Counted from the first letter of the stretch, positions 22,301 through 32,439 are shown. The stretch: 64,000 bases of DNA from Oreohelix idahoensis (GCA_024509875.1 JAMPIV010019075.1:143202-207201); one strand, 5' to 3'. Numbers and translations are program-made. Notes: generated by a model not told the origin, from the sequence alone.

Positions 22301-25300
22301 AATCTAGGCTTTTCCTGTGGCTCTTCTGCCATTTCGAAACGTGTTGAGTTGAAGTCATGAGCTCCAGTTTCTCCAGCTTGGCATGCATTTAAAGGATCGT
22401 CACATCTAGTCCCAAGCTAGGAGTACAAACTGCAGGGCATACTTTACATTACCCTCCGTCCAAGGGGGCTCTCCAACTATGCAGAGCTAAAATACTGTAC
22501 TCTGGCTCTGGGCTCTCCCAAGGAATTGTCACGTCCTTCACAGAGCCACTTCTCAGCTTCCCCCGCCTATCACTGGGTCCACAGTGAGATCCTCCTGCAT
22601 GCAGTCAATCAGGTCAAAGGCAAAGAATTACGTCTGGGGCTTAAGTGGACTTCTCCAAGCTTAGTATGAAATCCTGGGTTCTCAACAAGTTTCACCACAG
22701 GGGGAATCCATGGAAGTATGTGGGTGATTTAAAGAGTCAATGACGATGCAATTAGCCTCACAGACAAAGGTTCACTTCCACTTACGTATATTGTTACATT
22801 GTGCATAGCTGGTGGTCATGTAAGGATGACTCCAGATATGCCTCCATGCATGTAACTTCTGATGATATAAATTATATTTATTCAGTGTTGAGACTCCATA
22901 GACCAACCTGTCGAAAACTCCAACAGAAGGAAATGTTCTTATGATCTCAGCTACGTACTGCTTTGTGTTCGGTCTACGATGAGGCCAAGTAGACGCGACA
23001 TACTCTGAATGTAGATCTGGGTCCAGAGGTCGAATCTCAAACCCATCAGGAACTGGTCTGCCAGGAAGGATATAAACATAATCATTTCAAACTTTCATAG
23101 TATCTTAAGTCTGTATGAACTCTTGGTAGTCTCATAGAACGGTAATGATTGTATTTGGATTTAAAAGATCTCCATCAGCGCTTCTCAACGTGGGCTATGT
23201 CATATCCCCAGGGGGCCACAGTAAGATGGTAAAGTACCTTTTTTTCAGCTAACAGCGACTATGAAGAGGCCCACAGCGGTAAAGGAGGCTCAGAAGGGGG
23301 CCATGAGGAAAAACAGCTTGAGAACCTTTGATATACATAACTATTTTATGAAATAAACATCAGAAGAAAAATTTATGACGCATACTATATAATATATTTA
23401 AACCTTCATTAATAGATGCCTTTGGAATATATTACGTTGCCTTGGCTATCCCCGATACAGAATTATGGTGAAGCAGAACTTCAGGAACGAAAGCCCGGAT
23501 AAATGTGAGGAAGACCAACAGAGGAAGATGTTAACAAGTAAGACCCAAGAAGATGTTGGGAATACAACCAAGGAAGACAAGATGCAATGGAGAAGAGTGA
23601 TTCATGAAGATGCGCAAAAGAAGAATTTATGAAAAGGCGGGAAGGTTGCGGCTAAAGACGACCCAAATTGATGTGCAATAGAACTGTTTAGGAAAATTGA
23701 GAACCACCACGGCCCTTCAAGAAAACAACACAAGAAGATATAAAGGAGGAAGATTCAAAAGATGAAGAGATTGATGACTGGGATATGTGTAAGTAAATTT
23801 GATTCCACAGTTTGAATATCTCAAAATCTGGCAACTGCGTATTTACATAAGGAGCATTATCTCAAGCACAATATAATGGGGAGAGAGGGGACGGGAGAGA
23901 AAAAAATAATGTGGTTATCATGCTGTAATGCAGGTAGAACCACGAGCCTTTATAGCAGAACGTCAGAACGCAGGAAAAGAATGACGTGGTGAGACTAAAG
24001 TGGTAGAAATAACCAGATCGTGGTAGTGGCCAGTAGAGTCACATAAAATCTTCGCATCAACGACAGCAACACATGAATGAGCACATTTCTGTGTTCATCT
24101 TCCGAGTTCAGTTGTTAGTCATGAAAAATGTTCAGGCCTGTAAGCGAGGACGATGTCCAATCCATGTGGCAGCTCCATAGTTTCTGCCTCAACTGTGCAC
24201 CCCCAGGCCAGGCGTAACGACGTAGGTCACTGTGCTGGGCATTTGTGGAGAATGTGTTCAGGAGTCTGGATTCCAGTTCCGCATAGACATTCATTAACTT
24301 GATATATCCTAAGGGGACAGAGGTGACCTAGTAATCTGCAGTTGTCAGTTCTCAGACGGAAAAGAGTGATCAGCTATTTCATATGGAACTGGTGGGTTGC
24401 ATCTCTATGTATTTTAATCCTATGCATGTATGTATATTTACACTAACTATAGCCATGGTTATAGTTGTATGTGCTAGTTATCGAGAAATATTAGTCATTG
24501 ACATACAAATTATGTAGCCTTGCGTGACATCAGTCACTATCCTTCACAGTGGGTCATGGGAATCCCACACTTAGCCAACGGCCATGAGAGAAACGGGGAA
24601 AACGTTATAATGACACTTTCAATGCACACAAAAACAAAACAAAACAACAACAAAGTATACGCCAACATTTAGTATCGTGTCATATGTCCCGTATAGTTCC
24701 CGGGCAACTCCCGTGAATCAAGGAAAGAATATGATTATTGCTCCCTGGCGCATGTCGTACAAGGCGACTAATATGGAGTCGTGCATGGGGCTGGCAATCT
24801 CATCATGTACAAAAAGATGCTCCAGAAACCACCACAGAAAGAGCATCTGAAAGCTTTACGCAGGCTTCCATTAAGGAGGCCAGCTACAGTGGTGCTCCAT
24901 GCTGCACAAGGAATGAACAGGAACATGATGATGATGATGTCTGTATACTGAGGTAGCAGTTCTCTTCTGTGTCTCCTCACAGACCTCTGAGAATTACACA
25001 TGGCACCAACTTACATACATATGTAATTATGCACATGTATAACTATGCACATATGTAATTATGCACATATGTAATTATGCACATATGTAATTATGCACAT
25101 ATGTAATTATGCACATATGTAATTATGCATATATTTAATTATGCACATATGTACTATGTATGCACGTAAGTACGTATTTGTCTAGACATGCATGTTTTCA
25201 TATATCCATTTACTTTCTACCTTAAGGGAATATCTCCAGGGAATGCGGCCATAAAGTTATTGACATAACGCTTGTTGTACTTAGTTCCAGTAGCGTTGCT

Positions 25301-25550
25301 GACTTCTACGACAACATCTGCATTCTCGTGACAAACACCTACACAAGAGTAAGAAGACAAAAAAGTTATTAATAAAAAAAAAGGAAGACAGAGAGAGATA
25401 ATTGTGAAGTTTAGATTTGCTTTAAAATGTTTCAGAACTGGCCCGTTTACTTTGACGGTTTATCCTAGAAAAATGTTTTTTTTGGGGATATCATTTTTTT
25501 TTCTTTTTCGAGGTAATCTTTATTTGTGTCACTGTGCTAGTTACAGGGAG

Positions 25551-25585
<35 letters not shown>

Positions 25586-28500
25586 CATTCTTTCGCGATA
25601 TTCTTATAAGTTATTTCCTGCAACTTTTTATTTTTTTATTTTTTATTTATTTTCGCTGTTATAACTGTATATTTGCATTCAATTACCCAAAGCTGGCAGC
25701 ATGAATAAAGCCAGGAATGAAGCTGAAAGTCGCTACCAGGGTGGAGTGGGTTCAATTTTCAGCGTAGGCTGGAAAATGCAAGAAGCTAACCTTGGGAATC
25801 AAGACCCAAGTGGGCCCGTCTCCCTTAGAATGCAAGGGGGTAAGAATCCCATTACACGCCCATTGAGGCATATTGGGAATATGGTGTTAGGCACATATTT
25901 TCTTGATCATCGGCACACTAGGGGTGATGTGGTCAGCATCATGCCGGCCGCCTTAATCTTCCTAGAGTTGCTCTGGTACCCAATTCATGAGGCTGGGTCG
26001 ACCCCGGAGCCGTTTGCGGTCTAAAAATTTCCACCTCATCAGGGGATCAAACCATGGACCACCGAGCTAGGAAGCCATTGCATCCATTAGAGTGTAAAGG
26101 AGGTAAAAGTGCCGAAACCCTTGTCCGACGGGGGGAACCATTTCTGATGATCAGAGTGCCCCATGTTGTAACGCAGTGAATGGGAGTTTGTATCATGTAT
26201 GATCAACCTATTGCAAGTTGTATATATCATGTCCACCAACTGATATCCTGGCATATTCTCAATGGATCTAAAGTTTTCATTGTACAAAGAAAAACAGATC
26301 AAATGACAGTACATTGCTTGCCGCCTACCATTTTGTTTTATGTGCGGGAAATTTCCTTTTTTCTTGCCAGTTTTTTTGTAATTACTTACTTGTTGCTGTT
26401 TTATGCTAACAAATGTTCTTTATAATTATCAGATTCTTGCCATCTGTGCTTAAATTATATATATATATTGTCTATAGAAATGTCGATCATCATCATCATC
26501 TTCATCATCATTATCACCAATACCATCATCTTCATCACCATCACCATCATCATCATCTTCATCATCACTATCACCAATACCATCATCTTCATCACCATCA
26601 TCATCATCTTCATCATCACTATCACCAATACCATCATCTTCATCACCATCACCATGATCATGATCATCATCTTCATCATCATTATCACCAATATCATCAT
26701 CTTCATCACCATGACCATCATCATCATCTTCATCATCACTATCACCAATACCATCATCTTCATCACCATCACCATGATCATCATCATCATCTTCATCATC
26801 ATTTTTACCAATACCATCATCTTCATCACCATCACCATAATCATCACCATAATCATCATCATAATCATCATCATTTTCTCTCCCATTATGGGGCATGGAG
26901 GGACCACTCCGGTTGGTCTACCTTGAAAGAAGCAGACGTCAAACATTCTCATGCTATTTCAGCAGTGGTTTATGTAACAATATATTCTATGTGAAAAGGT
27001 TGCTAGCCTCATGCCCAACCTCATATTAGTCGCCTTGTACGACATGCTTGAGATAGCAGTAGTCCCATTATTTCATTGTCTCATCAGAAACCCAGGGAAT
27101 CTACACATTGATGAAGCGTCATAAGTATATTGCTACAAGCTTGAAGTAGTTACCCTGGAACATTATGGGTTTTGTCCAGTCTAGAAATTCAGGTCTTGTT
27201 AGCAACTCCCTCACGTGTTCTTTGTTTGGTGAGAACACACAAGTATGGCGGAGTTTATTGAAGAAGTCAGCACACTAAATGTTTGACGGAAAGAAAACAT
27301 AATAGGTATTAACGAATTAACAAATTAGCCTACAGTACATATGTTGTCGTACTGGTCTTTCACAGTCTTGGACATGTACATGCACAGTGAGTGAGTGGAT
27401 TGATGTCTTTGGGGGGCTGAGGAAATTAAATGCCAGCGTTGTGTGTAAATATGTCAGCATCAGTGTAATTATATGATGATACAGGATACTGAAGCTCCAT
27501 ATTGAACTACATGATGCGTCGTCCGCACTGCCGTTAAATGCGAATGATTTTCCTATATGGTATGTTGTATTTCGTTTGATCATATCAGTACATCTCAGTG
27601 TGTTTTATGGAGAATAATGATTCTTATGTGTATGTATGTATGTATGTTTCCAAGATGGCGGCGTGGTAGGCCGCACTTTTGTGTTGTGCATTTCATGTCG
27701 TCGTTTTGGAGTCTGCATCTGTGGTAACAGCCCTCATTAACGCTGTATGAGTTTGTGGTGTGTTTGGCTCATGTTCTGGATTATGTTGCTAAGTGTTTTA
27801 AATGTGAAAACATCAAGTTTGCCTGTCATGCGAGTTCGCTGTTTGTGTTGGAACCAAGTATCCAAGATGGCGGTTTTGTGATTTGTCAACCGGACTGCGT
27901 TTCAAAACATCACAAATTTAATGAAGGCTATTGTTACTGCTGTTATCAAATTTTGAGAGGCCATATTAATATCGCAAGTTGAAGCAATGCCTTATTATAA
28001 TCATACATGCCCAGTGAGGTAGCCATGTATTGGTTCAACTTCAAGTTATTCGATCTATGACAAAAGAAACATGTCAAGCCAGCTCGACCTGACGGTTAGC
28101 GTTGAGGCTCCCCACGGTAGTAAATGGATATTCTTGACACCTATTCTAGCAACACCCGAAGAGATTGTTACATGGACTAGGGATATTTGTGATAGATAGG
28201 GACAAAAAGGTCTTTGAAACTGAACTTTTCATTAACAAAAAATATATATTCATTTGTGAAGCCACTGGAAAGAAACAATGTTTTCGTTAGCAATGGCTAA
28301 CTGGATACTGTCACCCCTCTTGCCGATTGTATCCTGGGCGGAGTTTAGCACACTTACGGACTCTAAATGATTATCCGATATGATATGTTGTTTTTATACT
28401 ATATCAAGTACATGTTAATGTATTTTTTTGCATAATAAAGATTCTGATTATGTAATTATGTATTATGAATGTATGTATGTAATTATGTATTATGAATGTA

Positions 28501-28694
28501 TGTATGTATGTATGTATGTATGTATGTATGTATGTATGTATGTATGTATGTATGTATGTATGTATGTATGTATGTATGTATGTATGTATGTATGTATGTA
28601 TGTATGTATGTATGTATGTATGTATGTATGTATGTATGTATGTATGTATGTATGTATGTATGTATGTATGTATGTATGTATGTATGTATGTATG

Positions 28695-28727
<33 letters not shown>

Positions 28728-31700
28728 GTATGTATGTATGTATGTATGTATGTATGTATGTATGTATGTATGTATGTATGTATGTATGTATGTATGTATG
28801 TATGTATGTATGTATGTATGTATGTATGTATGTATGTATGTATGTATGTATGTATGTATGTATGTATGGGTTATGGGTGTATATATGTATGTATATACGT
28901 GTGTGTTTGAATGTGTGTACGTATGTGCTATGTAAATGGGTATTATGTATGCATGTATGTATGTATGTATGTAACTACGTATGAATTATGTATATTTGTA
29001 TGTATGTACCTATGTGTGCGCGTGTGTCCGTCTGTACGTACGTATTATGTATGTAGCTAGCCAAGTTGGTGGCATGGTACACACCACTTCTGTGCTGTGA
29101 TTCTCAATTCGACTTACTGGATACTACCTCCGTCGTTACAACCGTCGAAAACGTTTGTTATGGATTTACAACGTGCTGGACTCGTTTTGAAGTTAAAATT
29201 TCTAAAGAAGGCCTTGTAATACATGTACAAGCCATTCGCACAAACAACACCAAAAGTCTTCCATACCAAACCGTGTTTCATTTTGTTTTATTTAAAATTA
29301 ATTCTTTTATCCATCATAAATAACTACCTGATAATCAAACGTGCTACGGTTATAGCAGTTTAGCAAACCTGAGATAAACGATTAATGAGAACACATGAGA
29401 ATAATCTATTTGTATGCAACTTGGACATTTGAACGTCCAGTAGCACAGTGGTAAGAGGGTATTCTTCTCGAAGTTAAGTTGAAGAAAAGGTAAAGTTAGT
29501 CCAGTAGCTTAGACTGCTAGGGGAGTGTAATGTTAGAAAATTCACCATACTAGGTCTAGCATCGAGAGGTACCAGCGCACTTACCACTCTGTCAGTCGGA
29601 CGCTCGAGTTTAAGTTACCACGTTGTAAACCGTGTAACGTCATGCTTCAGCTCACACAGCAGTAAATCGGTATCTGATCTGCTCTTGAGTAAAGCATGGC
29701 AACAGTACCTTTGATGGGAACCGGTCACATTACCTCATAAAGTAAATAAATATTAGACAAACCTAAAGGTATGTTTTCAGGCACTCGTAAGAAATAAAGA
29801 AGTAGAAAACTAGACAACAGAAAAACAACAGACGTGAGTTGGTAATGTGATGTCCTTCATACTTCATTACCCTGTGGCAGTATCTGCCCTTTGACCGCCT
29901 TTAGGTTTTACTTGAACATATGAGATGGCAAGCAATCTAAAAGCAGACCTCAATACAGACACAGTGATAGTTGGTTGTACGAAATGTAAAGTTATGGAGA
30001 GTTGAAAATAGCAAGTCTCTTAGAAAATGTAGTCATTCCCCTATGCTCCAATGGATGCATGGGCTGTAGATACAGGCATACAGAGGCAGACAAGGAAAGA
30101 ATAGGAATACTGCACCCTCAGGCATGTCGTACAAGACGACTAACATGAGGTTGTGTATGGGGCTGGCAACCTTATCATGTGAAACGTGATGCTAGGGCGA
30201 ATACCGGTACAGGATCACGTGAATATTTGTTGCAGGCTTCCTGCCATGGGACCAGCTGCAGTGGTGGCTCAATGCTCTGTAGGGAGCGCAAAGGAAAGTG
30301 ATGAAGAAGATGATAATACAGAGAGAGAGAGAGAGTGGAGGAGGATGGAATGAGATAGAGATGGATATTTATTTTTATTTATGCTGCTACAAACCTTACA
30401 CTTCGAAGGATTTGCTAGGCCTTCGCCTACAGCCAGAATATCAGGCCAGCCTAAAGTGATTAGTGACTGTCCTTGCCACGTTCCCTTGAGTTTAGACCGT
30501 ATAACTTCGTATATCTATATGTAGATAAACATGCTTGCTTTGGTTAGAGGAAAAATAGGTCAAACTATATATATCTTGAATACAGATAAGAAAATAAACC
30601 TGTCAAAGTTAACTGAAGTAATTCGGTTACGAGAGGAACAGTGACAAATTTCACTTTACAAAACAAACCCCGTAATAAAGATTTGACACTTCCAGAAGTC
30701 GTTAAATTAAACATGATAATTTTGTTTGTTTGTTAATAAAGCAAACATGCCCAGCAAGTCTTAAATAATGTAATAACGTAAAATATCACGATGAGAGAAT
30801 AATAATAATAATAACCATCATCGTCGTCATTATCACCATTTTCCTTAGCACTCCGCACGGACCTTGGGACCACCACTTCAGTCGGTCCCCTTGTAGGAAG
30901 TCTGCACAAGGAAGGCACATGCTTCTGTAGCGGGGGTTTCTTGGCAATTTTTTTTTACATGATGAGGTTACGAGCGCCATGCACAACTTCATATTAATCG
31001 CCTTGTACGACATGCTTGAGAGTACAGTAAGCCAATTCTTTATTTGTGTCTTCAGAGACCTTATGGAACTACACGGGGCAATGTCTGCATCTTTGATCAT
31101 GTTTAATTATTTCCTTTGTTTCTTTGATCATGTTTAATTGTTTCCTTTGTTTCTTTGATCATGTTTAATTGTTTCATTTGTTTCTTTGATCATGTTTAAT
31201 TGTTTCATTTGCTTCTTTGATCATGTTTAATTGTTTCCTTTGTTTCTTTGATCATGTTTAATTGTTTCCATTGCTTCTTTGATCATGTTTAATTGTTTCC
31301 TTTGTTTCTTTGATCATGTTTAATTGTTTCCATTGCTTCTTTGATCATGTTTAATTGTTTCCTTTGTTTCTTTGATCATGTTTAATTGTTTCCTTTGTTT
31401 CTTTGATCATGTTTAATTGTTTCATTTGCTTCTTTGATCATGTTTAATTGTTTCCTTTGTTTCTTTGATCATGTTTAATTGTTTCCTTTGTTTCTTTGAT
31501 CATGTTTAATTGTTTCCTTTGTTTCTTTGATCATGTTTAATTGTTTCCTTTGTTTCTTTGATCATGTTTAATTGTTTCATTTGCTTCTTTGATCATGTTT
31601 AATTGTTTCCTTTGTTTCTTTGATCATGTTTAATTGTTTCATTTGCTTCTTTGATCATGTTTAATTGTTTCCTTTGTTTCTTTGATCATGTTTAATTGTT

Positions 31701-32424
31701 TCCTTTGTTTCTTTGATCATGTTTAATTGTTTCATTTGCTTCTTTGATCATGTTTAATTGTTTCCTTTGTTTCTTTGATCATGTTTAATTGTTTCCTTTG
31801 TTTCTTTGATCATGTTTAATTGTTTTCTTTGCACAAACATGGTACTACCAGCAGTTGTTCAAACATTCGTTATTTCTCAGCAAAATCCTATAATCACGCC
31901 TACTAAATTAGTACGTTACAGGCGTGAATAAAAGGGGGAAAAAGGAAGACACAGGAACAGGAGGACCGGAAGAACTATGCAAGAAAGGTAAAGGTCAAAG
32001 ATTCCGTTACATGCTCATTGAGACATATTTGTAAAATGGTGTTAGGCCCATATTTTCTTGACCATCGGCACACTATTGGTGATGTGGTCAGCATCACGCA
32101 GGCCGCCTTTAACCTTTCCATGGTTGCTCTGGTATTTACGTAATTCATGAGGCTGGGTCGACCTCGGAGCCATTTGCGGTCTAAAAATTCCCACCTCAAC
32201 TGGGGATCGAACCATGGAGCTAAGAAGCCAGTGCACTAACCACTGCGCTCGCGGCCTCTCGATTATGCAAGAAGACCAGAAGAAAAAGTGGAGAAGGCGA
32301 TGATTGATGATGAAGAAGAACATTCCTGAAATCTACTAACCTTGTAACTGTGTGGCAGGTACTTGCCTATCCACTCAAATAAAATTGGTAACTCTTCCTC
32401 TGTCACTTCATGCAAGGGTTCCAT
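19095..32424 (-). CDS. Glycine N-acyltransferase-like protein (GLYAT family), six coding exons
   Basis: Spliced minus-strand gene. Coding exons: 32424-32341, 30514-30395, 27274-27154, 25338-25221, 23057-22908, 19371-19095. They total 870 nt: 289 codons plus TAA. All five introns (1826, 3120, 1815, 2163 and 3536 bp) begin GT and end AG, with phases 0, 0, 1, 2, 2. GLYAT enzymes move an acyl group from acyl-CoA to the amino group of glycine or another amino acid. The vertebrate ones are about 296 aa and act in mitochondria. Family marks: an N-terminal ELP.LFEWI..YLPHS helix, a GWPDILAV motif (the usual SWPDF), EFLDWTKPIMFQG (like the family's INWKQ... segment), then the C-terminal GNAT domain with PDGFEIRPL, AEIIRTFPSVG, the CoA loop VRSRGIAT and NKESLAMHERLGFK. 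The acyl acceptor cannot be told from sequence. The reading frame is intact throughout, so the gene is probably functional. Gene model inferred by eye, without transcript data. Confidence 0.85.
19655..19694. repeat. Poly-C/poly-A homopolymer run
   Basis: A run of C followed directly by A within intron 5, probably the remains of a retroposon tail. The count may be unreliable in an assembly. Confidence 0.8.
19695..21384. other. Intron 5 sequence, no gene seen
   Basis: Lies within the intron between exons 5 and 6. No coding or RNA signal recognised. Confidence 0.4.
21500..21645. mobile_element. Repeat R, two head segments in inverted orientation
   Basis: The segment GTCCCGTGTATCTCC ... CAGACATGCCGTAAGAGG-like (plus) is followed at once by the reverse complement of the same head (CAGTAGTCCTATTATTTCTG ... 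ACACGGGAC). So two 5' ends of the R family face each other. Nearby GAAAAATCAATGAGG / TTGATTTTTCATTGG (about 21450-21500) is a further short inverted repeat. Confidence 0.6.
21715..22055 (-). pseudogene. LINE family A 3' fragment
   Basis: The minus strand reads STFFRHVIRRRKLGYIM then TGKIEGKRESGRQ, ILDSLTSWHG and LWRVMITYTTRYGS. This is the typical C-terminal end of a non-LTR retrotransposon ORF2 (GHVIRR, TGKIEGKR.RGRQR, LWR.M). No reverse transcriptase core is present, so the copy is 5'-truncated. A related, more decayed copy is at 46390-46690. It lies in intron 5 in the same orientation as the gene. Confidence 0.78.
22056..22907. other. Intron 5 sequence with a (TTG)n run
   Basis: GTTGTTGTTGTTGTTG near 22206-22222, then GC-richer sequence to 22700 that may be part of an unrecognised retroelement. 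No intact ORF. Confidence 0.35.
22908..23057 (-). CDS. GLYAT-like coding exon 5
   Basis: 150 bp, phase 2 in and out, acceptor TTCCTGGCAG and donor GACAG|GTTGGT. Encodes PVPDGFEIRPLDPD then VASTWPHRRPNT and AEIIRTFPSVGVFD, the first strand and helices of the GNAT domain. The AG left at its end makes Arg with either known terminal exon (AGG with 19371, AGA with 614). Confidence 0.87.
23430..23760 (+). pseudogene. Possible LINE C-terminal remnant
   Basis: Broken plus-strand frames give a Lys/Arg-rich stretch with KMQWRRVIHEDAQ, which recalls the W(R)(R)-x-V-x-E-D pattern at LINE C-termini. Weak; it could be chance AG-rich sequence. Confidence 0.25.
24060..24420 (-). pseudogene. LINE fragment with C-terminal CCHC-like motif
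   Basis: The minus strand reads LRTDNCRLLGHL, then CLCGTGIQTPEHILHKCP. This is the CxCG...QTxEHxLxxC cluster near the C-terminus of many animal non-LTR retrotransposon polyproteins. LRRYAWP-like and LRQKLW segments follow after a frame break. Truncated on both sides and frameshifted, it lies in intron 4. Confidence 0.78.
24685..24960 (+). mobile_element. Dispersed repeat R, plus copy
   Basis: Shares with at least ten other places in this window the order: CCGTGTAGTTCCCGGG-like head, AAAGAAAGAATA, CATGTCGTAAGAGGCGACTA, GGGCTGGCAACCTCATCATG, GCAGGCTTCCTGC, AGTGGTGCTCCATGCTC, and a GAT-rich tail (here ATGATGATGATG). I do not recognise the family. The length of about 250-270 bp and the simple tail suggest a SINE or a truncated LINE 3' end. 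Short open frames in it are not genes. Confidence 0.75.
25015..25160. repeat. 16-bp tandem repeat
   Basis: About nine units of ATGCACATATGTAATT with minor changes, in intron 4 close to exon 4. Confidence 0.93.
25221..25338 (-). CDS. GLYAT-like coding exon 4
   Basis: 118 bp, phase 1 in and phase 2 out, acceptor CTTGTGTAG and donor TTAAG|GTAGAAAG. Encodes VCHENADVVVEVSN..., YNKRYVNNFMAAFPGDIPL. This linker part is the least conserved of the family. The exact phase match on both sides is the main support. Confidence 0.78.
25553..25583. repeat. Poly-T run
   Basis: About 30 T, in intron 3 just upstream of exon 4 on the gene strand. The orientation fits the A-tail of a decayed minus-strand retroposon. 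Confidence 0.8.
25790..26095 (-). mobile_element. tRNA-derived SINE, family S2, copy 1
   Basis: Closely related to 31985-32262. On the minus strand a degraded box B (GGTTTGATCCCC, about 26041-26052) is followed by a body with GCAAACGGCTCCGGGGTCGA, GGTACCAGAGCAACTC, ATCACCCCTAGTGTGCCGAT and CCTAACACCATATTCCC, then CAATATGCCTCAATGGGCG near its 3' end. Inserted in intron 3 of the GLYAT-like gene, same strand. The plus-strand open frame through it (107 codons) is a shadow. Confidence 0.75.
26475..26884. repeat. (ATC)n-type trinucleotide array
   Basis: About 410 bp of CAT/ATC triplets with higher-order units (CATCATCTTCATCACC ... ATTATCACCAATA, about 84 bp). Every frame is open, giving poly-His, Ile-Thr and Asp/Glu pseudo-proteins. 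It joins the GAT-rich 3' end of the minus-strand R repeat at 26885, so it looks like an expanded tail of that element. Confidence 0.95.
26885..27110 (-). mobile_element. Dispersed repeat R, minus copy
   Basis: Reverse complement of the R order: GGGGCATGGAGGGACCACT, then CCTCATATTAGTCGCC, TTGTACGACATGC and CAGAAACCCAGGGAAT. It lies 40 bp past exon 3 in intron 3. Confidence 0.72.
27154..27274 (-). CDS. GLYAT-like coding exon 3
   Basis: 121 bp, phase 0 in and phase 1 out, acceptor ACATTTAG and donor CAGG|GTAACT. Encodes HTCVFSPNKEHVRELL then EFLDWTKPIMFQ, matching the family's YQIYSKDP..CQEFL...INWK segment in order and spacing. Confidence 0.85.
27490..27605 (+). mobile_element. 3' end of a TATG-tailed element
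   Basis: GGTATGTTGTATTTCG ... AGTACATCTCAGTG ... AATAATGATTCTTATG resembles the 3' end of the element at 27650-28440 (ATATGTTGTTTTTATAC ... AGTACATG ... AATAAAGATTCTGATTATG). It is followed by a short (TATG)n run (about 27628-27648). Confidence 0.5.
27650..28440 (+). mobile_element. Unclassified retroposon-like element between TATG repeats
   Basis: Starts CCAAGATGGCGGCGTGGTAG directly after a (TATG)n run and ends AATAAAGATTCTGATTATG directly before the long (TATG)n array. It contains a second CCAAGATGGCGG at about 27862. No recognisable protein; the 75-codon open frame at 27755 has many Cys but no known motif. The AAGATGGCGG start recalls 5' ends of LINEs, but that is only a resemblance. Confidence 0.45.
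28470..28978. repeat. (TATG)n microsatellite
   Basis: About 500 bp of TATG units with few interruptions (one at about 28722, more after 28865). All Met-Tyr-Val-Cys open frames here are artefacts. The true length may be collapsed or expanded in assembly. Confidence 0.97.
29045..29330 (+). mobile_element. Second element starting at a TATG repeat
   Basis: Begins CCAAGTTGGTGGCATGGTAC right after the TATG-rich tract, resembling the start at 27650, but then diverges. An 85-codon open frame (29066-29323) shows no domain. A host gene is not supported. Confidence 0.35.
29340..30040. other. Intron 2 sequence with a partial MITE-like copy
   Basis: At about 29750-29805, TAAATAAATATTAGAC ... AAAGGTATGTTTTCAGGC matches one arm of the palindromic element at 40987-41095. 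At 29440-29620 two tRNA box A-like strings occur (GTAGCACAGTGGTAAGAGG on plus; GAGTGGTAAGTGCGCTGG on minus) without a proper box B. I do not call a SINE there. Confidence 0.4.
30045..30330 (+). mobile_element. Dispersed repeat R, plus copy
   Basis: GGCATGTCGTACAAGACGAC, TGGGGCTGGCAACCTTATC, TTGCAGGCTTCCTGCC, CAGTGGTGGCTCAATGCTC, then GATGAAGAAGATGATAATAC, and a following (GA)n run. It lies 65 bp from exon 2, in intron 2. Confidence 0.72.
30395..30514 (-). CDS. GLYAT-like coding exon 2
   Basis: 120 bp, exactly 40 codons, phase 0 at both ends, acceptor CATATAG and donor AAG|GTTTGT. Encodes IYEVIRSKLKG... and the GWPDILAV motif, equivalent to the VVDSWPDF region of GLYAT. The first residues continue the YLPHS(Y/L)K-V/I-Y pattern of the family across the exon 1 junction. 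Confidence 0.8.
30790..31090 (-). mobile_element. Dispersed repeat R, minus copy
   Basis: Reverse orientation: (AAT)n and CATCATCGTCGTC tail at the left, GGACCACCACTTCAGTCGG, GTTACGAGCGCCATGCACAA, CGCCTTGTACGACATGC, GAACTACACGGGGCA head at the right. Located in intron 1. Confidence 0.72.
31092..31832. repeat. 31-bp minisatellite
   Basis: 24 tandem units of 31 bp built on TTTGATCATGTTTAATTG. Two linked variants alternate irregularly (CCTTTGTTTC and CATTTGCTTC), with a few mixed units. Abuts the head of the R repeat. In intron 1. Confidence 0.96.
31985..32262 (-). mobile_element. tRNA-derived SINE, family S2, copy 2
   Basis: Minus strand: box A AGTGGTTAGTGCACTGG (32244-32228), box B GGTTCGATCCC (32213-32203), then the shared S2 body and a 3' end near CTCAATGAGCATGTAACGG. 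Inserted about 80 bp downstream of exon 1 in intron 1. This copy has the best preserved tRNA head of the family, but it is not a tRNA gene: the body lacks an acceptor stem partner. Confidence 0.83.
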
Positions 32425-32439
32425 TCTTAAAATTGATAG
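32341..32439 (-). CDS. GLYAT-like coding exon 1 (with start codon)
   Basis: The ATG at 32424-32422 opens 28 codons (MEPLHEV...YLPHSYK) and a donor AAG|GTTAGT follows at 32340. A good acceptor (CTTTTAAACAG) lies at 32440-32441, 15 nt before the ATG. An upstream non-coding exon is therefore likely, and this exon would run from 32439. The sequence beyond 32545 is a LINE fragment, so the promoter must lie further away. Confidence 0.78.

Noticed and set aside
26413..26994. His-rich, Asp/Glu-rich and Ile-Thr-rich open frames
   Set aside because: All come from the (ATC)n array read in different frames.
27755..27982. Cys-rich 75-codon open frame
   Set aside because: Cys spacing fits no zinc finger I know, and it lies inside a repeated element.
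28428..28984. Long Met-Tyr-Val-Cys open frames
   Set aside because: (TATG)n translated; no real protein.
29440..29620. A further tRNA-headed SINE
   Set aside because: Only box A-like strings are seen, on both strands, with no box B at proper distance.
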